Positions 8,428 to 17,145 of a stretch of 64,000 nt of DNA are shown piece after piece (the first letter of the stretch is position 1; every line of letters begins with the position of its first letter). The DNA comes from Arthrobacter luteolus NBRC 107841 (GTDB lineage: Bacteria; Actinomycetota; Actinomycetes; Actinomycetales; Micrococcaceae). Location of the stretch: assembly GCF_001552075.1 (NCBI RefSeq), contig NZ_BCQM01000003.1, positions 124,001 through 188,000 on the forward strand, given 5' to 3'. The translations under genes were made by a program, and so were the position numbers. The notes beneath the pieces were generated by a model. The model saw nothing but the letters and a program-made list of their open reading frames with translations. It had not been told where the DNA came from and searched no databases.

Positions 8428-9633
8428 TCAGAGTACGGCACGGGCCTGGGCCAGTACCAGCGAAGCTGCACCCAGTGCCTCCGCCCGGTCTCCAAGCGAG
8501 GACATGCTGAGCGTGGTGGTCTCGCCGATCAGCGGCACGGCATGCCGGAGCAGGCCGCGCCGGACGGGGTTCAGCAGCACATCACCCAGGCCGGTCAGCG
8601 AACCGCCCACCACGATCACTTCGGGATTCAGTGCGTTGGCGATCCCTGCCACGGCCCGGCCGACAGCCATGCCGGCGTCATCGACCACCCGCAGGGTGGC
8701 CGGATCTCCGGCCGCACCACGGCGGACGATGTCTGCCGTGGTGACCGGACCGGACGAAGCTCGGCTGAGCAGGTCCATCATGGTGGAGGTGGAGGCAACC
8801 GTTTCCAGACAGCCCCGGTTGCCGCAGCGGCAGATAAGCCCCTGATCCGAGATCGTGGCGTGGCCGATTTCGCCGGTGACGCCCACGTTCCCGTAAAACA
8901 GGGAACCGTTGATGATCAGGCCGGCACCAACACCGGTGGCCACCTTGACGAAGATCAGGTTTTCGCAGCCTCCGTGCGGCCCCCAGGTCACCTGGGCCAG
9001 GGCGCCGAGGTTGGCGTCATTGTCGATGAACACCGGAAGCTGCAGCCTGGCGCCCAGGTCCTCGCGCATGTTGATGCCCACCCATTCCGGCAGGATCGCG
9101 CCCCGGACCACGGTTCCGGTCCGCCGGTCAATCGGACCGGGAATGCCGATGCCTGCGCCCAGAACCCGGTGCCGTTCCACGTCCGCCTCCGTCAGGACCC
9201 GGTCCAGGAGCGCCGACGCCGCATCCATGCCCTCGCCCGCGGAGTGGCCCAGGGGCAGGGCGATGGCAGCCTCGTGGAGGATCTGGTAACCAAGGGTCGC
9301 CAGGACAACCCGGATGTGCCGGCGGCCGATGTCGATCCCCGCCGCGACGGCCCCGGTGTCAATGAGGCGCACGGACAGGGCCCGGCGGCCCGAGCTGGTG
9401 GTTGGTTCGGTTCTGACCAGCCGGTTTCCACTCATCTGGCGCACGATGTTGGAGACGGTTGCGCTGGAGAGGCCGGTGCTGCGGGACAGCTCTGCCTGCG
9501 TCTGCGGGCCGCCGGCCAGCAGCGCCTCAACGATCCGCTGCTGGTTGCGGGCACGGAGGGCTGTCTGGGAACCGGGATTGCGGCGCCGGCCAGCGGCGAG
9601 GGCCCTCATCGTTGGGGGTGAGTCAGCGGACAT
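8428..9633 (-). CDS. ROK family transcriptional repressor (NagC/XylR-like)
   Basis: A protein of about 401 residues with an N-terminal winged helix (RNQQRIVEALLAGGPQ, then TQAELSRSTGLSSATVSNIV, residues about 29-64) and a ROK sugar-kinase-like domain. The zinc-binding motif CRCGNRGCLE and the nucleotide-fold segments AAGIDIGRRHIRVV and GVGAGLIINGSLFYG are present. The ATG at 9633 is chosen because more upstream frames run through the operator and into the carbonic anhydrase gene; GTG at 9642 is an alternative, and no strong ribosome site is visible for either. Located directly upstream of the sugar ABC operon with matching operators before both units, it is very probably their sugar-responsive repressor. 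Confidence 0.88.
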   Translation of the reverse strand: MSADSPPTMRALAAGRRRNPGSQTALRARNQQRIVEALLAGGPQTQAELSRSTGLSSATVSNIVRQMSGNRLVRTEPTTSSGRRALSVRLIDTGAVAAGIDIGRRHIRVVLATLGYQILHEAAIALPLGHSAGEGMDAASALLDRVLTEADVERHRVLGAGIGIPGPIDRRTGTVVRGAILPEWVGINMREDLGARLQLPVFIDNDANLGALAQVTWGPHGGCENLIFVKVATGVGAGLIINGSLFYGNVGVTGEIGHATISDQGLICRCGNRGCLETVASTSTMMDLLSRASSGPVTTADIVRRGAAGDPATLRVVDDAGMAVGRAVAGIANALNPEVIVVGGSLTGLGDVLLNPVRRGLLRHAVPLIGETTTLSMSSLGDRAEALGAASLVLAQARAVL

Positions 9634-9658
9634 GTTGTTCACAGTGCTACACGGGACC

Positions 9659-9683
9659 TTTGTCGTCAAGAATTGAACGCAAG
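9659..9683. promoter_or_regulatory. ROK-type operator in front of the ROK gene
   Basis: Arms TTTGTCGTCAAG (9659-9670) and ATTGAACGCAAG (9672-9683) around one central base. It matches the element at 8357-8381 at 22 of 25 positions and lies 17-26 nt upstream of the repressor start candidates, which predicts autoregulation. Confidence 0.75.
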
Positions 9684-9718
9684 CTGAAACAGGTTCATCA
9701 ACCTGCAGCCGGTACGGC

Positions 9719-10243
9719 TCAGCCTGCCGCCACGGCTTCCCGGTGCGCGGCGGCCGTTTCCAGATAGTGTGCGGCGTTGCTCTGGACCGAGGCGAACTCC
9801 TCGTCGGTGAGCGGGCGCCGGACCTTGGCGGGTACTCCGGCGACGAGGGAACGTGGGGGAACCAGGGTTCCCTCAAGGACCACGGCTCCGGCAGCCACCA
9901 GCGAACCGGCGCCGATCACGGCCCCGTTCATGATCGTTGCACTCATGCCAATCAGGCAGTCATCCTCCACCGTGCAGCCGTGGACGACGGCGTTGTGTCC
10001 CACGCTGACCCGGTCGCCCACAGTGGTGGGAAAACCCGGATCCGCGTGCAGCACAACGTTGTCCTGCAGGTTCGTTCCCGCTCCGACCCGGATCGAGTTG
10101 GAATCGCCGCGGACACAGGCGCCGTAGAAGGCGCTGGCGCCTTCGCCGAGTTCGACGTCGCCAATCAGCGACGCCGTCGGAGCCAGGAACACGGTGGGAG
10201 CGATGGTGGGTGTTTTTCCGCGGAAGGTAACGATGTGAGCCAT
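9719..10243 (-). CDS. Gamma carbonic anhydrase family protein
   Basis: A 174-residue left-handed beta-helix protein with hexapeptide repeats throughout (for example IGDVELGEGASAFYGACVRG and MNGAVIGAGSLVAAGAVV). The three histidines expected to bind the metal in gamma-class enzymes occur as VVLHAD and VGHNAVVHG. RGDSNSIRVG carries the conserved Arg and Asp. The family interconverts CO2 and bicarbonate as a trimer, but many YrdA/PaaY-like members have weak or unknown activity. It is a single gene in the same orientation as the ROK repressor. Confidence 0.87.
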   Translation of the reverse strand: MAHIVTFRGKTPTIAPTVFLAPTASLIGDVELGEGASAFYGACVRGDSNSIRVGAGTNLQDNVVLHADPGFPTTVGDRVSVGHNAVVHGCTVEDDCLIGMSATIMNGAVIGAGSLVAAGAVVLEGTLVPPRSLVAGVPAKVRRPLTDEEFASVQSNAAHYLETAAAHREAVAAG

Positions 10244-10282
10244 GCGACAACTGTAACGGCCGGGAAGCGGGCAGGCTGAGCC

Positions 10283-11182
10283 CTAGTTGAAGACGATGGT
10301 GCGCCTGCCATCGAGCAGGACGCGGTGCTCCGCGTGCCACTGCACGGCCTTGACCAGGGTCCGGCCCTCAACGCCCGCGCCCAGCGCCGCCAGGCGGGCG
10401 GCCGTGCGGGAGTGGTCCACGCGGATGACTTCCTGCTCGATGATTGGACCCTCGTCCAGATCGGCGGTGACGTAATGCGCCGTGGCGCCAATCAGCTTCA
10501 CCCCGCGGGTGTGCGCCTGGTGGTACGGCCGCGCGCCCTTGAAGGAGGGCAGGAACGAATGGTGGATATTGATGGCCCGCCCGGAAAGGTCGCTGCAGAG
10601 TTCATTGCTCAGGATCTGCATGTAACGGGCCAGGACAACCAGTTCGATGTCCAGTTCTTCCATCAGTGCCCTCAGCTGGGCTTCGGCAGCCGGTTTGGTA
10701 TCCGCGGTGACCGGGATGTGGTGGAAGGGCACACCGTAAAACTCCGCCAGGCCGGCCAAATCCTTGTGGTTCGAGACGATCGCCGGAATCTCGATGGGCA
10801 GGTTGCCGGCACGCTGCTGGAACAGCAGGTCATTGAGGCAGTGTCCATCCTTGGAAGCCATGATCAGGGTCCGGACCGGAGCGCCCGAGGGGTGCAGCTC
10901 CCATTCCATGCCGAAGGCTTCCGCTACGGGTTCCAGGGGAGCGCGCGTCGCTTCGTAGGAGCCGGGCGCGGTGAAATCGACCCGCATAAAGAAGGAACCG
11001 GTGTCCGGGCTGCCGTATTGCTGTGATTCGGTGATGTTCCCGGCCGCGGCGGCCAGGGCCCCGGAAACGGCATGGACGATTCCCGGGCGGTCCGGGCAGG
11101 ACAGCGTCAGCGTGTAGGAAGCAGGTCGGGAATCGGCGGCTGAATCGGTTGCCGGCAGTCCGGCGGAAGCATTTACGGTCAC
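10283..11182 (-). CDS. purU: Formyltetrahydrofolate deformylase
   Basis: A 299-residue enzyme that releases formate from 10-formyltetrahydrofolate, supplying formate and tetrahydrofolate for purine synthesis and one-carbon balance. An N-terminal ACT domain (YTLTLSCPDRPGIVHAVSG) is followed by the formyltransferase fold with MASKDGHCLNDLL, VVLARYMQILS, the catalytic INIHHSFLPSFKGA and TAHYVTADLDEGPI. GTG at 11182 is the best start: it begins just before the ACT domain, while a longer frame would overlap the divergent acetyltransferase. It lies next to glyA-folD, consistent with folate metabolism. Confidence 0.92.
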   Translation of the reverse strand: MTVNASAGLPATDSAADSRPASYTLTLSCPDRPGIVHAVSGALAAAAGNITESQQYGSPDTGSFFMRVDFTAPGSYEATRAPLEPVAEAFGMEWELHPSGAPVRTLIMASKDGHCLNDLLFQQRAGNLPIEIPAIVSNHKDLAGLAEFYGVPFHHIPVTADTKPAAEAQLRALMEELDIELVVLARYMQILSNELCSDLSGRAINIHHSFLPSFKGARPYHQAHTRGVKLIGATAHYVTADLDEGPIIEQEVIRVDHSRTAARLAALGAGVEGRTLVKAVQWHAEHRVLLDGRRTIVFN

Positions 11183-11227
11183 CCTGACAAGGTTACCGCC
11201 CGGGAGGGGCTGGCCTACGCTGGGTGA

Positions 11228-11809
11228 ATGGACGTTACTTTCGCCCCGTTGTCGGACAAGGACGATGAAGAGCTGGTGCGGTTCCTGACCACCAACCGCT
11301 TCCCGTTCCACCTCATCACCGAGCCATCCGAAGAGCTGGTCCGCAGGCTCCTGCTTGAAGGCCGGTTCGAGTCCGACGGCGTGCGCACCTACTGGGTTTT
11401 CGGTGAAAACCAGCGGCTGGGCCTGGTAATCCTGGAAGACCTCGGCACCGAATGCGCTGTTTTCGACCTGCGGCTTGTCGAGGAGCACCGCGGCGAGGGC
11501 AAGGGAGTGCCTGTGCTGCAGGCGCTCACCGGCAAGGTTTTCACGGATTACCCCCACCTGCGCCGCCTTGCGGGGAAGACCCGGGAAGACAACATTGCCA
11601 TGCGCAAGACGCTGCTGCGCTCCGGATTCGTCAAGGAATCCCACCTCCGCGAGGACTGGCCGCTGGATGACGGGCGGCGGATTGCTTCCGTAACCTACGG
11701 GCGCCTGCGCACGGACTGGGAATCAGGCACCGTCACGGATTTCCGCTGGGAAGACCTTTCCTCCCCGGCTCCGGCGCGCGGGCCGGAACCGGGCCCATCT
11801 GCGCGGTAA
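11228..11809 (+). CDS. GNAT family N-acetyltransferase
   Basis: A 193-residue protein with the GNAT fold: DLRLVEEHRGEGKGVPVLQ corresponds to the acetyl-CoA binding motif A, and TREDNIAMRKTLLRSGFVKE to motif B, with a typical late strand. Start ATG 11228 is 45 nt from the divergent purU start, so the two share a promoter region. The acceptor is unknown. It immediately precedes the riboswitch for glyA but reads as an independent gene. Confidence 0.85.
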   Translation: MDVTFAPLSDKDDEELVRFLTTNRFPFHLITEPSEELVRRLLLEGRFESDGVRTYWVFGENQRLGLVILEDLGTECAVFDLRLVEEHRGEGKGVPVLQALTGKVFTDYPHLRRLAGKTREDNIAMRKTLLRSGFVKESHLREDWPLDDGRRIASVTYGRLRTDWESGTVTDFRWEDLSSPAPARGPEPGPSAR

Positions 11810-11814
11810 CATGG

Positions 11815-11900
11815 TTATGCCGCGACTGGCGTCGGGTGGGTAACCACCAGGAAGCGGCACAAGCAGGGCCAAACCACGGATCGCACGCCTGGGCCGGGGT
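11815..11900 (+). promoter_or_regulatory. ZTP (pfl) riboswitch ahead of glyA-folD
   Basis: The segment matches the pfl/ZTP aptamer. A closing stem TGCCGC (11818-11823) pairs with GCGGCA (11854-11859) and encloses the conserved GACTGGCG. A hairpin GGTGG-GTAA-CCACC lies at 11835-11848, followed by AGGAAGCGG. After a variable linker the conserved second domain CGCACGCCTGGGCC appears at 11882-11895. ZTP riboswitches sense the purine intermediate ZTP/ZMP, which builds up when 10-formyl-THF is short, and switch on one-carbon genes. Its place about 90 nt upstream of glyA fits. The expression platform is not resolved. Confidence 0.85.
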
Positions 11901-11986
11901 CACGTAGTCATCTGTCTGTCATGCCCGGAAATCGGGGGTGCCCGGCAGGTAGCCTGACCTATAGCCATCTTTCCCAGGAGATCCAC

Positions 11987-13270
11987 GTGAAACTATCCAC
12001 CCAGCCCGTCACCAACGCACCCCTCTCGGAAGTCGATCCCGAGATTGCAGCCGTCCTTGAAGGCGAACTCGCCCGCCAGCGGAACACGCTGGAAATGATC
12101 GCCTCCGAAAACTTTGCACCGCGTGCCGTCCTCGAGGCCCAGGGCTCCGTCCTGACCAACAAGTACGCCGAGGGCTACCCCGGCCGCCGCTATTACGGCG
12201 GCTGCGAGCAGGTCGACGTCGCCGAGAACCTGGCTATCGAACGGGTCAAGGCCCTGTTTGGTGCTGAATTCGCCAACGTCCAGCCGCACTCCGGCGCCCA
12301 GGCCAACGCCGCTGCCCTGGCCGCAATGATCAAGCCCGGGGACAAGATCATGGGCCTGAACCTCGCCCACGGCGGGCACCTGACCCACGGGATGAAGCTG
12401 AACTTCTCCGGCAAGCTGTACGAAGTCGCTGCCTACGGCGTGGACGAGAAGACCTACCGCGTCGACATGGACAAGGTCCGCGAACAGGCCCTGGCTGAAC
12501 GTCCGCAGGTCATCATTGCCGGCTGGTCGGCGTACCCGCGCCAGCTGGACTTCGCTGCCTTCCGCTCCATCGCCGATGAAGTCGGTGCCTACCTGTGGAC
12601 CGACATGGCCCACTTCGCCGGCCTTGTGGCAGCCGGTCTGCACCCGAGCCCGGTTCCCTACTCCGACGTCGTCACCTCCACCGTGCACAAGACCCTGGCC
12701 GGCCCCCGGTCCGGTGTCATCCTGGCCAAGGAAGAACTCGGCAAGAAGATCAACTCCAGCGTTTTCCCCGGCCAGCAGGGCGGACCCCTGATGCACGTCA
12801 TCGCGGCCAAGGCCGTCGCCTTCAAGGTGGCCGGTTCCGAGGAGTTCCGCGAACGGCAGGAACGTGTGCTGGAAGGCGCCCGGATCATCGCCGACCGGCT
12901 GACCGCACCGGACGTGGCTGAACACGGCGTCTCCGTGCTCACCGGCGGCACCGACGTGCACCTGATCCTGGTGGACCTGCGTAATTCCAAGCTGGACGGC
13001 AAGCAGGCAGAAGACCTGCTGCACTCGGTCGGCATCACCGTGAACCGTAACTCCATCCCGTTCGATCCCCGCCCGCCGATGGTCACCTCCGGCCTGCGCA
13101 TCGGCACCCCTGCACTGGCCACCCGCGGTTTCGGCGCGCAGGAGTTCACCGAGGTCGCCGAGATCATCGCCGCAGCCCTGAAGCCGTCTCCCGACGCTGA
13201 GGACCTGCGCCGCCGTGTCTCGGTCCTTGCCGAGAACTTCCCGCTCTACTCCGGCCAGGAAGAGTGGTGA
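11987..13270 (+). CDS. glyA: Serine hydroxymethyltransferase
   Basis: A 427-residue PLP enzyme that converts serine and tetrahydrofolate to glycine and 5,10-methylene-THF in the cytoplasm. The N-terminal [20 protein letters not shown] and [15 protein letters not shown] segments are invariant in SHMT. The PLP lysine lies in [13 protein letters not shown]. The GTG at 11987 has an ideal CAGGAG site 6 nt upstream and agrees with family length; the longer open frame would run into the leader. First gene of glyA-folD, controlled by the ZTP riboswitch in its leader. Confidence 0.96.
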   Translation: MKLSTQPVTNAPLSEVDPEIAAVLEGELARQRNTLEMIASENFAPRAVLEAQGSVLTNKYAEGYPGRRYYGGCEQVDVAENLAIERVKALFGAEFANVQPHSGAQANAAALAAMIKPGDKIMGLNLAHGGHLTHGMKLNFSGKLYEVAAYGVDEKTYRVDMDKVREQALAERPQVIIAGWSAYPRQLDFAAFRSIADEVGAYLWTDMAHFAGLVAAGLHPSPVPYSDVVTSTVHKTLAGPRSGVILAKEELGKKINSSVFPGQQGGPLMHVIAAKAVAFKVAGSEEFRERQERVLEGARIIADRLTAPDVAEHGVSVLTGGTDVHLILVDLRNSKLDGKQAEDLLHSVGITVNRNSIPFDPRPPMVTSGLRIGTPALATRGFGAQEFTEVAEIIAAALKPSPDAEDLRRRVSVLAENFPLYSGQEEW

Positions 13271-13320
13271 ACGTGGAACAGGGCACGAACATGAAAGGCA
13301 GCGTTGAGGTGGAAACCAAG

Positions 13321-14223
13321 ATGCCGGAAGGCGCACAGATCCTCGACGGGCTCAAAGCGGCCCGGGAGATCAAGGACGAACTGGCCGCACGTATCCGGGT
13401 CCTGAGCGACGAACACGGAATGACGCCCGGCCTCGGAACCGTCCTGGTGGGCGGTGACCCGGCCAGTCACTCTTACGTGGGCGGCAAGCACAAGGACTGC
13501 GCACAGGTGGGGATCAACTCGATCCGCCGGGACCTGCCGGAGGACATCAGCCAGGAGGACCTGGAAAAGGTCATTGACGAGCTGAACGAGGACCCGGCCA
13601 CCACCGGCTACATTGTGCAGCTGCCCCTGCCCAAGCACCTCGACACCAACCGGATCCTCGAGCGCATCGCGCCCGAAAAGGATGCCGACGGCCTGCATCC
13701 GGTGAACCTCGGGCGCCTCGTCCTCAACGTCTCCGACGCGATGACCTCGCCCCTGCCCTGCACCCCGCACGGGATTGTGCAGCTGCTGGTCCGCAACGGC
13801 ATTGCCCTCACCGGCAAGAACGTGCTGGTTGTGGGCCGCGGCGTCACCGTTGGCCGCCCGCTGGGACTGCTCCTCACCCGCCGCCAGATTAACGCCACGG
13901 TCACCCTGGCACACACGGGCACCGTGAACCTTCCCGAACTCCTGCACGACGCCGACGTGGTTGTTGCTGCCGCGGGTTTCCCCGGCATGATCAAGGCCGC
14001 TGAGCTGAAGCCCGGCGCGATTGTCCTGGACGTCGGCGTCACCCGTGTCACCGACCCCGAGACCGGGAAGACCACCCTGATGGGTGACGTGGAAAAGGAC
14101 GCGGCTGCCGTCGCCTCCTGGATTTCGCCGAACCCCGGCGGAGTCGGCCCGATGACCCGGGCCATGCTCCTGTCCAACGTGGTCGAAGCCGCTGAACGCC
14201 AGGCCGGCATCCTGGCCGGCTGA
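13321..14223 (+). CDS. folD: Bifunctional methylenetetrahydrofolate dehydrogenase/cyclohydrolase
   Basis: A 300-residue enzyme that oxidises 5,10-methylene-THF and hydrolyses the product to 10-formyl-THF. Signatures are [12 protein letters not shown] with the catalytic Lys, [20 protein letters not shown], the NADP-binding [11 protein letters not shown] (GRS is more usual) and [15 protein letters not shown] 13321 is preferred because GAGGTGG lies 8 nt upstream and the product begins close to the family N-terminus ([15 protein letters not shown]). GTG codons at 13264/13267, which overlap glyA, are alternatives with AGGA nearby. It acts directly on the product of GlyA. Confidence 0.93.
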   Translation: MPEGAQILDGLKAAREIKDELAARIRVLSDEHGMTPGLGTVLVGGDPASHSYVGGKHKDCAQVGINSIRRDLPEDISQEDLEKVIDELNEDPATTGYIVQLPLPKHLDTNRILERIAPEKDADGLHPVNLGRLVLNVSDAMTSPLPCTPHGIVQLLVRNGIALTGKNVLVVGRGVTVGRPLGLLLTRRQINATVTLAHTGTVNLPELLHDADVVVAAAGFPGMIKAAELKPGAIVLDVGVTRVTDPETGKTTLMGDVEKDAAAVASWISPNPGGVGPMTRAMLLSNVVEAAERQAGILAG

Positions 14224-14251
14224 GCCGGTCCAGCCCGAGCCGCACCATCCA

Positions 14252-14293
14252 GGCTGCAGGCCCGTCCGCTCTCCGGCGGGCGGGCCTGCAGCC
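14252..14293 (+). terminator. Terminator of glyA-folD
   Basis: Perfect 13-bp arms GGCTGCAGGCCCG (14252-14264) and CGGGCCTGCAGCC (14281-14293), with an inner GC-rich loop that can extend the stem. It lies 28 nt after the folD stop. Confidence 0.7.
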
Positions 14294-14302
14294 ATTGTCA
14301 GG

Positions 14303-14355
14303 GCTGCCTGCACCAGTCCTTGAGCTGCCTGCACCAGTCCTTGAGCTGACTGCAC
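14303..14355. repeat. 21-bp tandem repeat, about 2.5 copies
   Basis: The unit GCTGCCTGCACCAGTCCTTGA occurs at 14303-14323 and 14324-14344, followed by a partial copy GCTGACTGCAC at 14345-14355. It lies between the folD terminator and the exporter ATPase start at 14368 and therefore occupies the promoter/leader region of that operon. Confidence 0.85.
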
Positions 14356-14367
14356 TATGATTGCCGG

Positions 14368-15336
14368 GTGCCGCAGATCACAGCCTTCTCTCCGCCTGCC
14401 CAACGGGCCTTCCAAGGACCCGTCATCACCGCCGCGAACCTGAGGAAATCCTACGGAGATTTCACTGCGGTGAACGGCATCAGCTTTGATGTGCCGGCGG
14501 GGGAGTCCTTCGGGCTGCTCGGCCCCAACGGCGCCGGTAAATCCACCACCATGAAGATGATCGGCGGCGTCTCCAAACGCACCTCGGGCGAGCTGCGCAT
14601 TATGGGTCTGGACCCGGACCGCAACGGTCCGGAAGTGCGGGCGCACCTCGGCGTCGTGCCCCAGCAGGACAATCTGGACGAAGAACTGAGGGTGCGGGAC
14701 AACCTGCTTGCCTACGGACGCTACTTTGGCCTGCCCAAAAGCTACCTGCAGCCCAAGGCGGACGAACTGCTGGAATTCGCCCAGCTGACCGATAAGGCCA
14801 AAGCCCGCGTTGATGACCTCTCCGGGGGAATGAAGCGCCGCCTCACCATCGCCCGGTCCCTGATCAATGATCCGAAGATCCTGCTGCTGGATGAGCCAAC
14901 CACCGGGCTGGATCCGCAGGCCCGGCATATCCTGTGGGACCGGCTGTTCCGGCTCAAGGAAGCCGGTGTCACCCTGATCCTGACCACCCATTACATGGAC
15001 GAGGCCGAGCAGCTGTGCGACCGCCTGATCGTCGTGGACAAGGGCGCGATCATGGCTGAGGGATCACCGGCGGCGCTGATCCGCGAATACTCCTCGCGGG
15101 AAGTGGTGGAACTGCGGTTTGGTTCGGAACGCAACACCACCGTCGCAGCGGAACTGGGCGGGATCGGAGAGCGGATCGAGACGCTGCCGGACCGTGTCCT
15201 GATCTACGCGGAGAACGGCGAGCATGCACTTGAAGCGGTCGCTTCCCGCGGCCTGCGCCCCATCACTTCACTGGTCCGGCGCTCCTCCCTCGAGGACGTG
15301 TTCCTGCGGCTGACCGGAAGAAGCCTCGTTGACTGA
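14368..15336 (+). CDS. ABC-2 exporter ATP-binding protein (NodI/DrrA-like)
   Basis: A 322-residue single-cassette ATPase: Walker A GPNGAGKST at 52-60, signature LSGGMKRRLT, Walker B LLLDEPTTGLDP and the switch His in ILTTHYMDEA. The extended C-terminal region after residue about 235 is typical of DrrA/NodI exporters. The GTG start lies directly after a tandem repeat. It overlaps the first permease by 8 nt. With two ABC-2 permeases it forms a complete exporter; the substrate could be a lipid-linked sugar, drug or other amphiphile and is not determined here. Confidence 0.88.
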   Translation: MPQITAFSPPAQRAFQGPVITAANLRKSYGDFTAVNGISFDVPAGESFGLLGPNGAGKSTTMKMIGGVSKRTSGELRIMGLDPDRNGPEVRAHLGVVPQQDNLDEELRVRDNLLAYGRYFGLPKSYLQPKADELLEFAQLTDKAKARVDDLSGGMKRRLTIARSLINDPKILLLDEPTTGLDPQARHILWDRLFRLKEAGVTLILTTHYMDEAEQLCDRLIVVDKGAIMAEGSPAALIREYSSREVVELRFGSERNTTVAAELGGIGERIETLPDRVLIYAENGEHALEAVASRGLRPITSLVRRSSLEDVFLRLTGRSLVD

Positions 15337-16201
15337 GCAGCAGACGCACGCGGTCCTGGGACTGCGCTCACCACTGACGCCGGAGGAAACGGCGCGCCGT
15401 GCCCGGAGGTTCGGCGCCTTCTATTACGCCGAGCACTGGCTGCGCCGGATGCGCGGTTATGGCTGGACCGTGCTGGTGACGGCGATCGGGACTCCGCTGG
15501 TCTATCTCTTTGGCATGGGCGTCGGCCTGGCCTCGCTGGTGGATACCGGGACCAACGCAGCGTTCGACGCCGGTGACGGCAGCTCGGTCTCCTACCTGCT
15601 GTTCGTCGGGCCGGCCCTGCTGGCGACTGCTGCGATCATGGTCTCCAGCGAAGAAAACACCTACACCGTGATGTCCGGGTTCAAATGGCGGCGGACCTAC
15701 TACGGCCCCAACGCTTCGCCGTTGAGCAGCGCGCAGCTGGTGGACGGGCACGTCCTCGGACTGGGAACCCGGCTGCTCATTACCTGCGGGGCCTACTTCG
15801 GCTTCCTGCTGCTTTTCGGCGCGGTCGGAAACCCCGCGGTTGCCTGGCTGATGGTGCTGACGGCGATCCTGGGCGGGCTCGCCTTCGGGCTGCCACTGAT
15901 GGCTTACAGTGCCTCAATTACCGAGGACAGGGGCCAGTTCGCGATGGTCCAGCGGTTCATTGTGATGCCGCTGTTCCTGTTCTCCGGCACATTCTTCCCC
16001 CTGGACACGCTGCCGCTGGTCATCCGGTGGATCGGCTGGATATCGCCGCTGTGGCATGCGTCCGAACTGGGCCGGATGGTCAGCTACGGGCTGGCGGAAC
16101 CTGTGTTCCTGACCGTGGTTCACGTCGCCTACCTGCTCCTGCTGGCGGTGGGCGGCTGGCTGCTGACCCGGCGGAACTTCACCCGGAGGCTGGGAAAATG
16201 A
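15329..16201 (+). CDS. ABC-2 type exporter permease, first copy (NodJ-like)
   Basis: A 290-residue membrane protein with about six helices, matching the ABC-2 permease family (segments TAIGTPLVYLFGMGVGLASL, LLFVGPALLATAAIMVSSEE and FLFSGTFFPLDTLPLVI, the last a family hallmark). A TTG start overlaps the ATPase gene by 8 nt. It probably pairs with the second permease as a heterodimer. Confidence 0.85.
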   Translation: MTEQQTHAVLGLRSPLTPEETARRARRFGAFYYAEHWLRRMRGYGWTVLVTAIGTPLVYLFGMGVGLASLVDTGTNAAFDAGDGSSVSYLLFVGPALLATAAIMVSSEENTYTVMSGFKWRRTYYGPNASPLSSAQLVDGHVLGLGTRLLITCGAYFGFLLLFGAVGNPAVAWLMVLTAILGGLAFGLPLMAYSASITEDRGQFAMVQRFIVMPLFLFSGTFFPLDTLPLVIRWIGWISPLWHASELGRMVSYGLAEPVFLTVVHVAYLLLLAVGGWLLTRRNFTRRLGK

Positions 16202-17073
16202 GCGCAGCACACCGCACCGGCAGCACGGGGGAGACCCTGGCCGCAGGCCACACCACGCCGGGAGCAGCCTGGCCCGAGCCGCGGCAGCGTTTCCTCGGTT
16301 CGCTGTACGGCCGGAACATCCGTGCCGTCTTCGCCCGCGGACTCAAAGCCACCTGGGGAACCAACTGGTCCATCATGATCAGCGGGTTCGTTGAACCGGT
16401 GCTGTACCTGCTGGCCATGGGCATCGGCCTCGGTTCGCTCATCGGCACGGTCTCCGGGCCCGGCGGAGAGCAGATCAGCTACGCGGCCTACATTGCTCCG
16501 GCGCTGCTGGCGGTGTCCGCCATGAACGGTGCCATCTACGACTCCACTATGAACGTTTTCTTCAAGCTCAACTTCGCCCGGCTGTACGAGGGAATGCTCG
16601 CGACCTCCCTCGGGCCGCTGGACGTGGCCCTCGGCGAGATTCTGCTTGCCCTGCTGCGCGGCGGAATGTACGCAACCGGATTCACTGCCGTGATGGCCGC
16701 CATGGGGCTGGTCACGTCGCCGGCCGCGCTGCTGATGATTCCGGCAGCCGTAGTGATTGCCTTTGGCTTCGCCTCCATCGGTATGGCCATCACCAGCTAC
16801 ATGAAAACCTTCCAGCAGCTGGACTGGGTCAGCTTCGTGATGCTGCCCATGTTCCTGTTCTCTGCCACGTTCTACCCGCTGAGTGTCTACCCGCAGGGTA
16901 TTCAGCTTGTTATCCAGGCGCTGCCGCTGTGGCACGGCGTGGAGATGCTGCGGCAGATCAACGCCGGGGCCTTCGGGCTGGATACCGCGGGGCATCTGCT
17001 CTACTTCGTGGTGATGATCGCCTTCGGCCTGGTGATCACGACGCGGCGGCTGGAAGCACTTTTCCAGAAGTAG
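16198..17073 (+). CDS. ABC-2 type exporter permease, second copy (NodJ-like)
   Basis: A 291-residue homologue of the preceding permease, with parallel segments YLLAMGIGLGSLIG, YIAPALLAVSAMNGAIYDST and FLFSATFYPLSVYPQGIQ. The ATG at 16198 overlaps the previous stop (ATGA); a longer upstream frame in this register is antisense-like noise over the first permease. The N-terminal 40 residues are hydrophilic. It is the last gene of the three-gene exporter operon and converges on the response regulator gene 72 nt away. Confidence 0.86.
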   Translation: MSAAHRTGSTGETLAAGHTTPGAAWPEPRQRFLGSLYGRNIRAVFARGLKATWGTNWSIMISGFVEPVLYLLAMGIGLGSLIGTVSGPGGEQISYAAYIAPALLAVSAMNGAIYDSTMNVFFKLNFARLYEGMLATSLGPLDVALGEILLALLRGGMYATGFTAVMAAMGLVTSPAALLMIPAAVVIAFGFASIGMAITSYMKTFQQLDWVSFVMLPMFLFSATFYPLSVYPQGIQLVIQALPLWHGVEMLRQINAGAFGLDTAGHLLYFVVMIAFGLVITTRRLEALFQK

Positions 17074-17145
17074 CAGCGTTTCCGGAGGCAGGAGCGTTCC
17101 AGCAATGTTCCGGAGGCAGCGGCGTCCAGCCGCAGCGCCGGCTGC

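Noticed and set aside
13246-14991. 581-codon minus-strand frame opposite folD and the exporter ATPase
   Set aside because: Runs across two well-identified genes; Gly/Asp/Gln-rich, no domain.
17079-17126. Repeated TTCCGGAGGCAG blocks between convergent genes
   Set aside because: Two short copies without pairing potential; no function can be supported.
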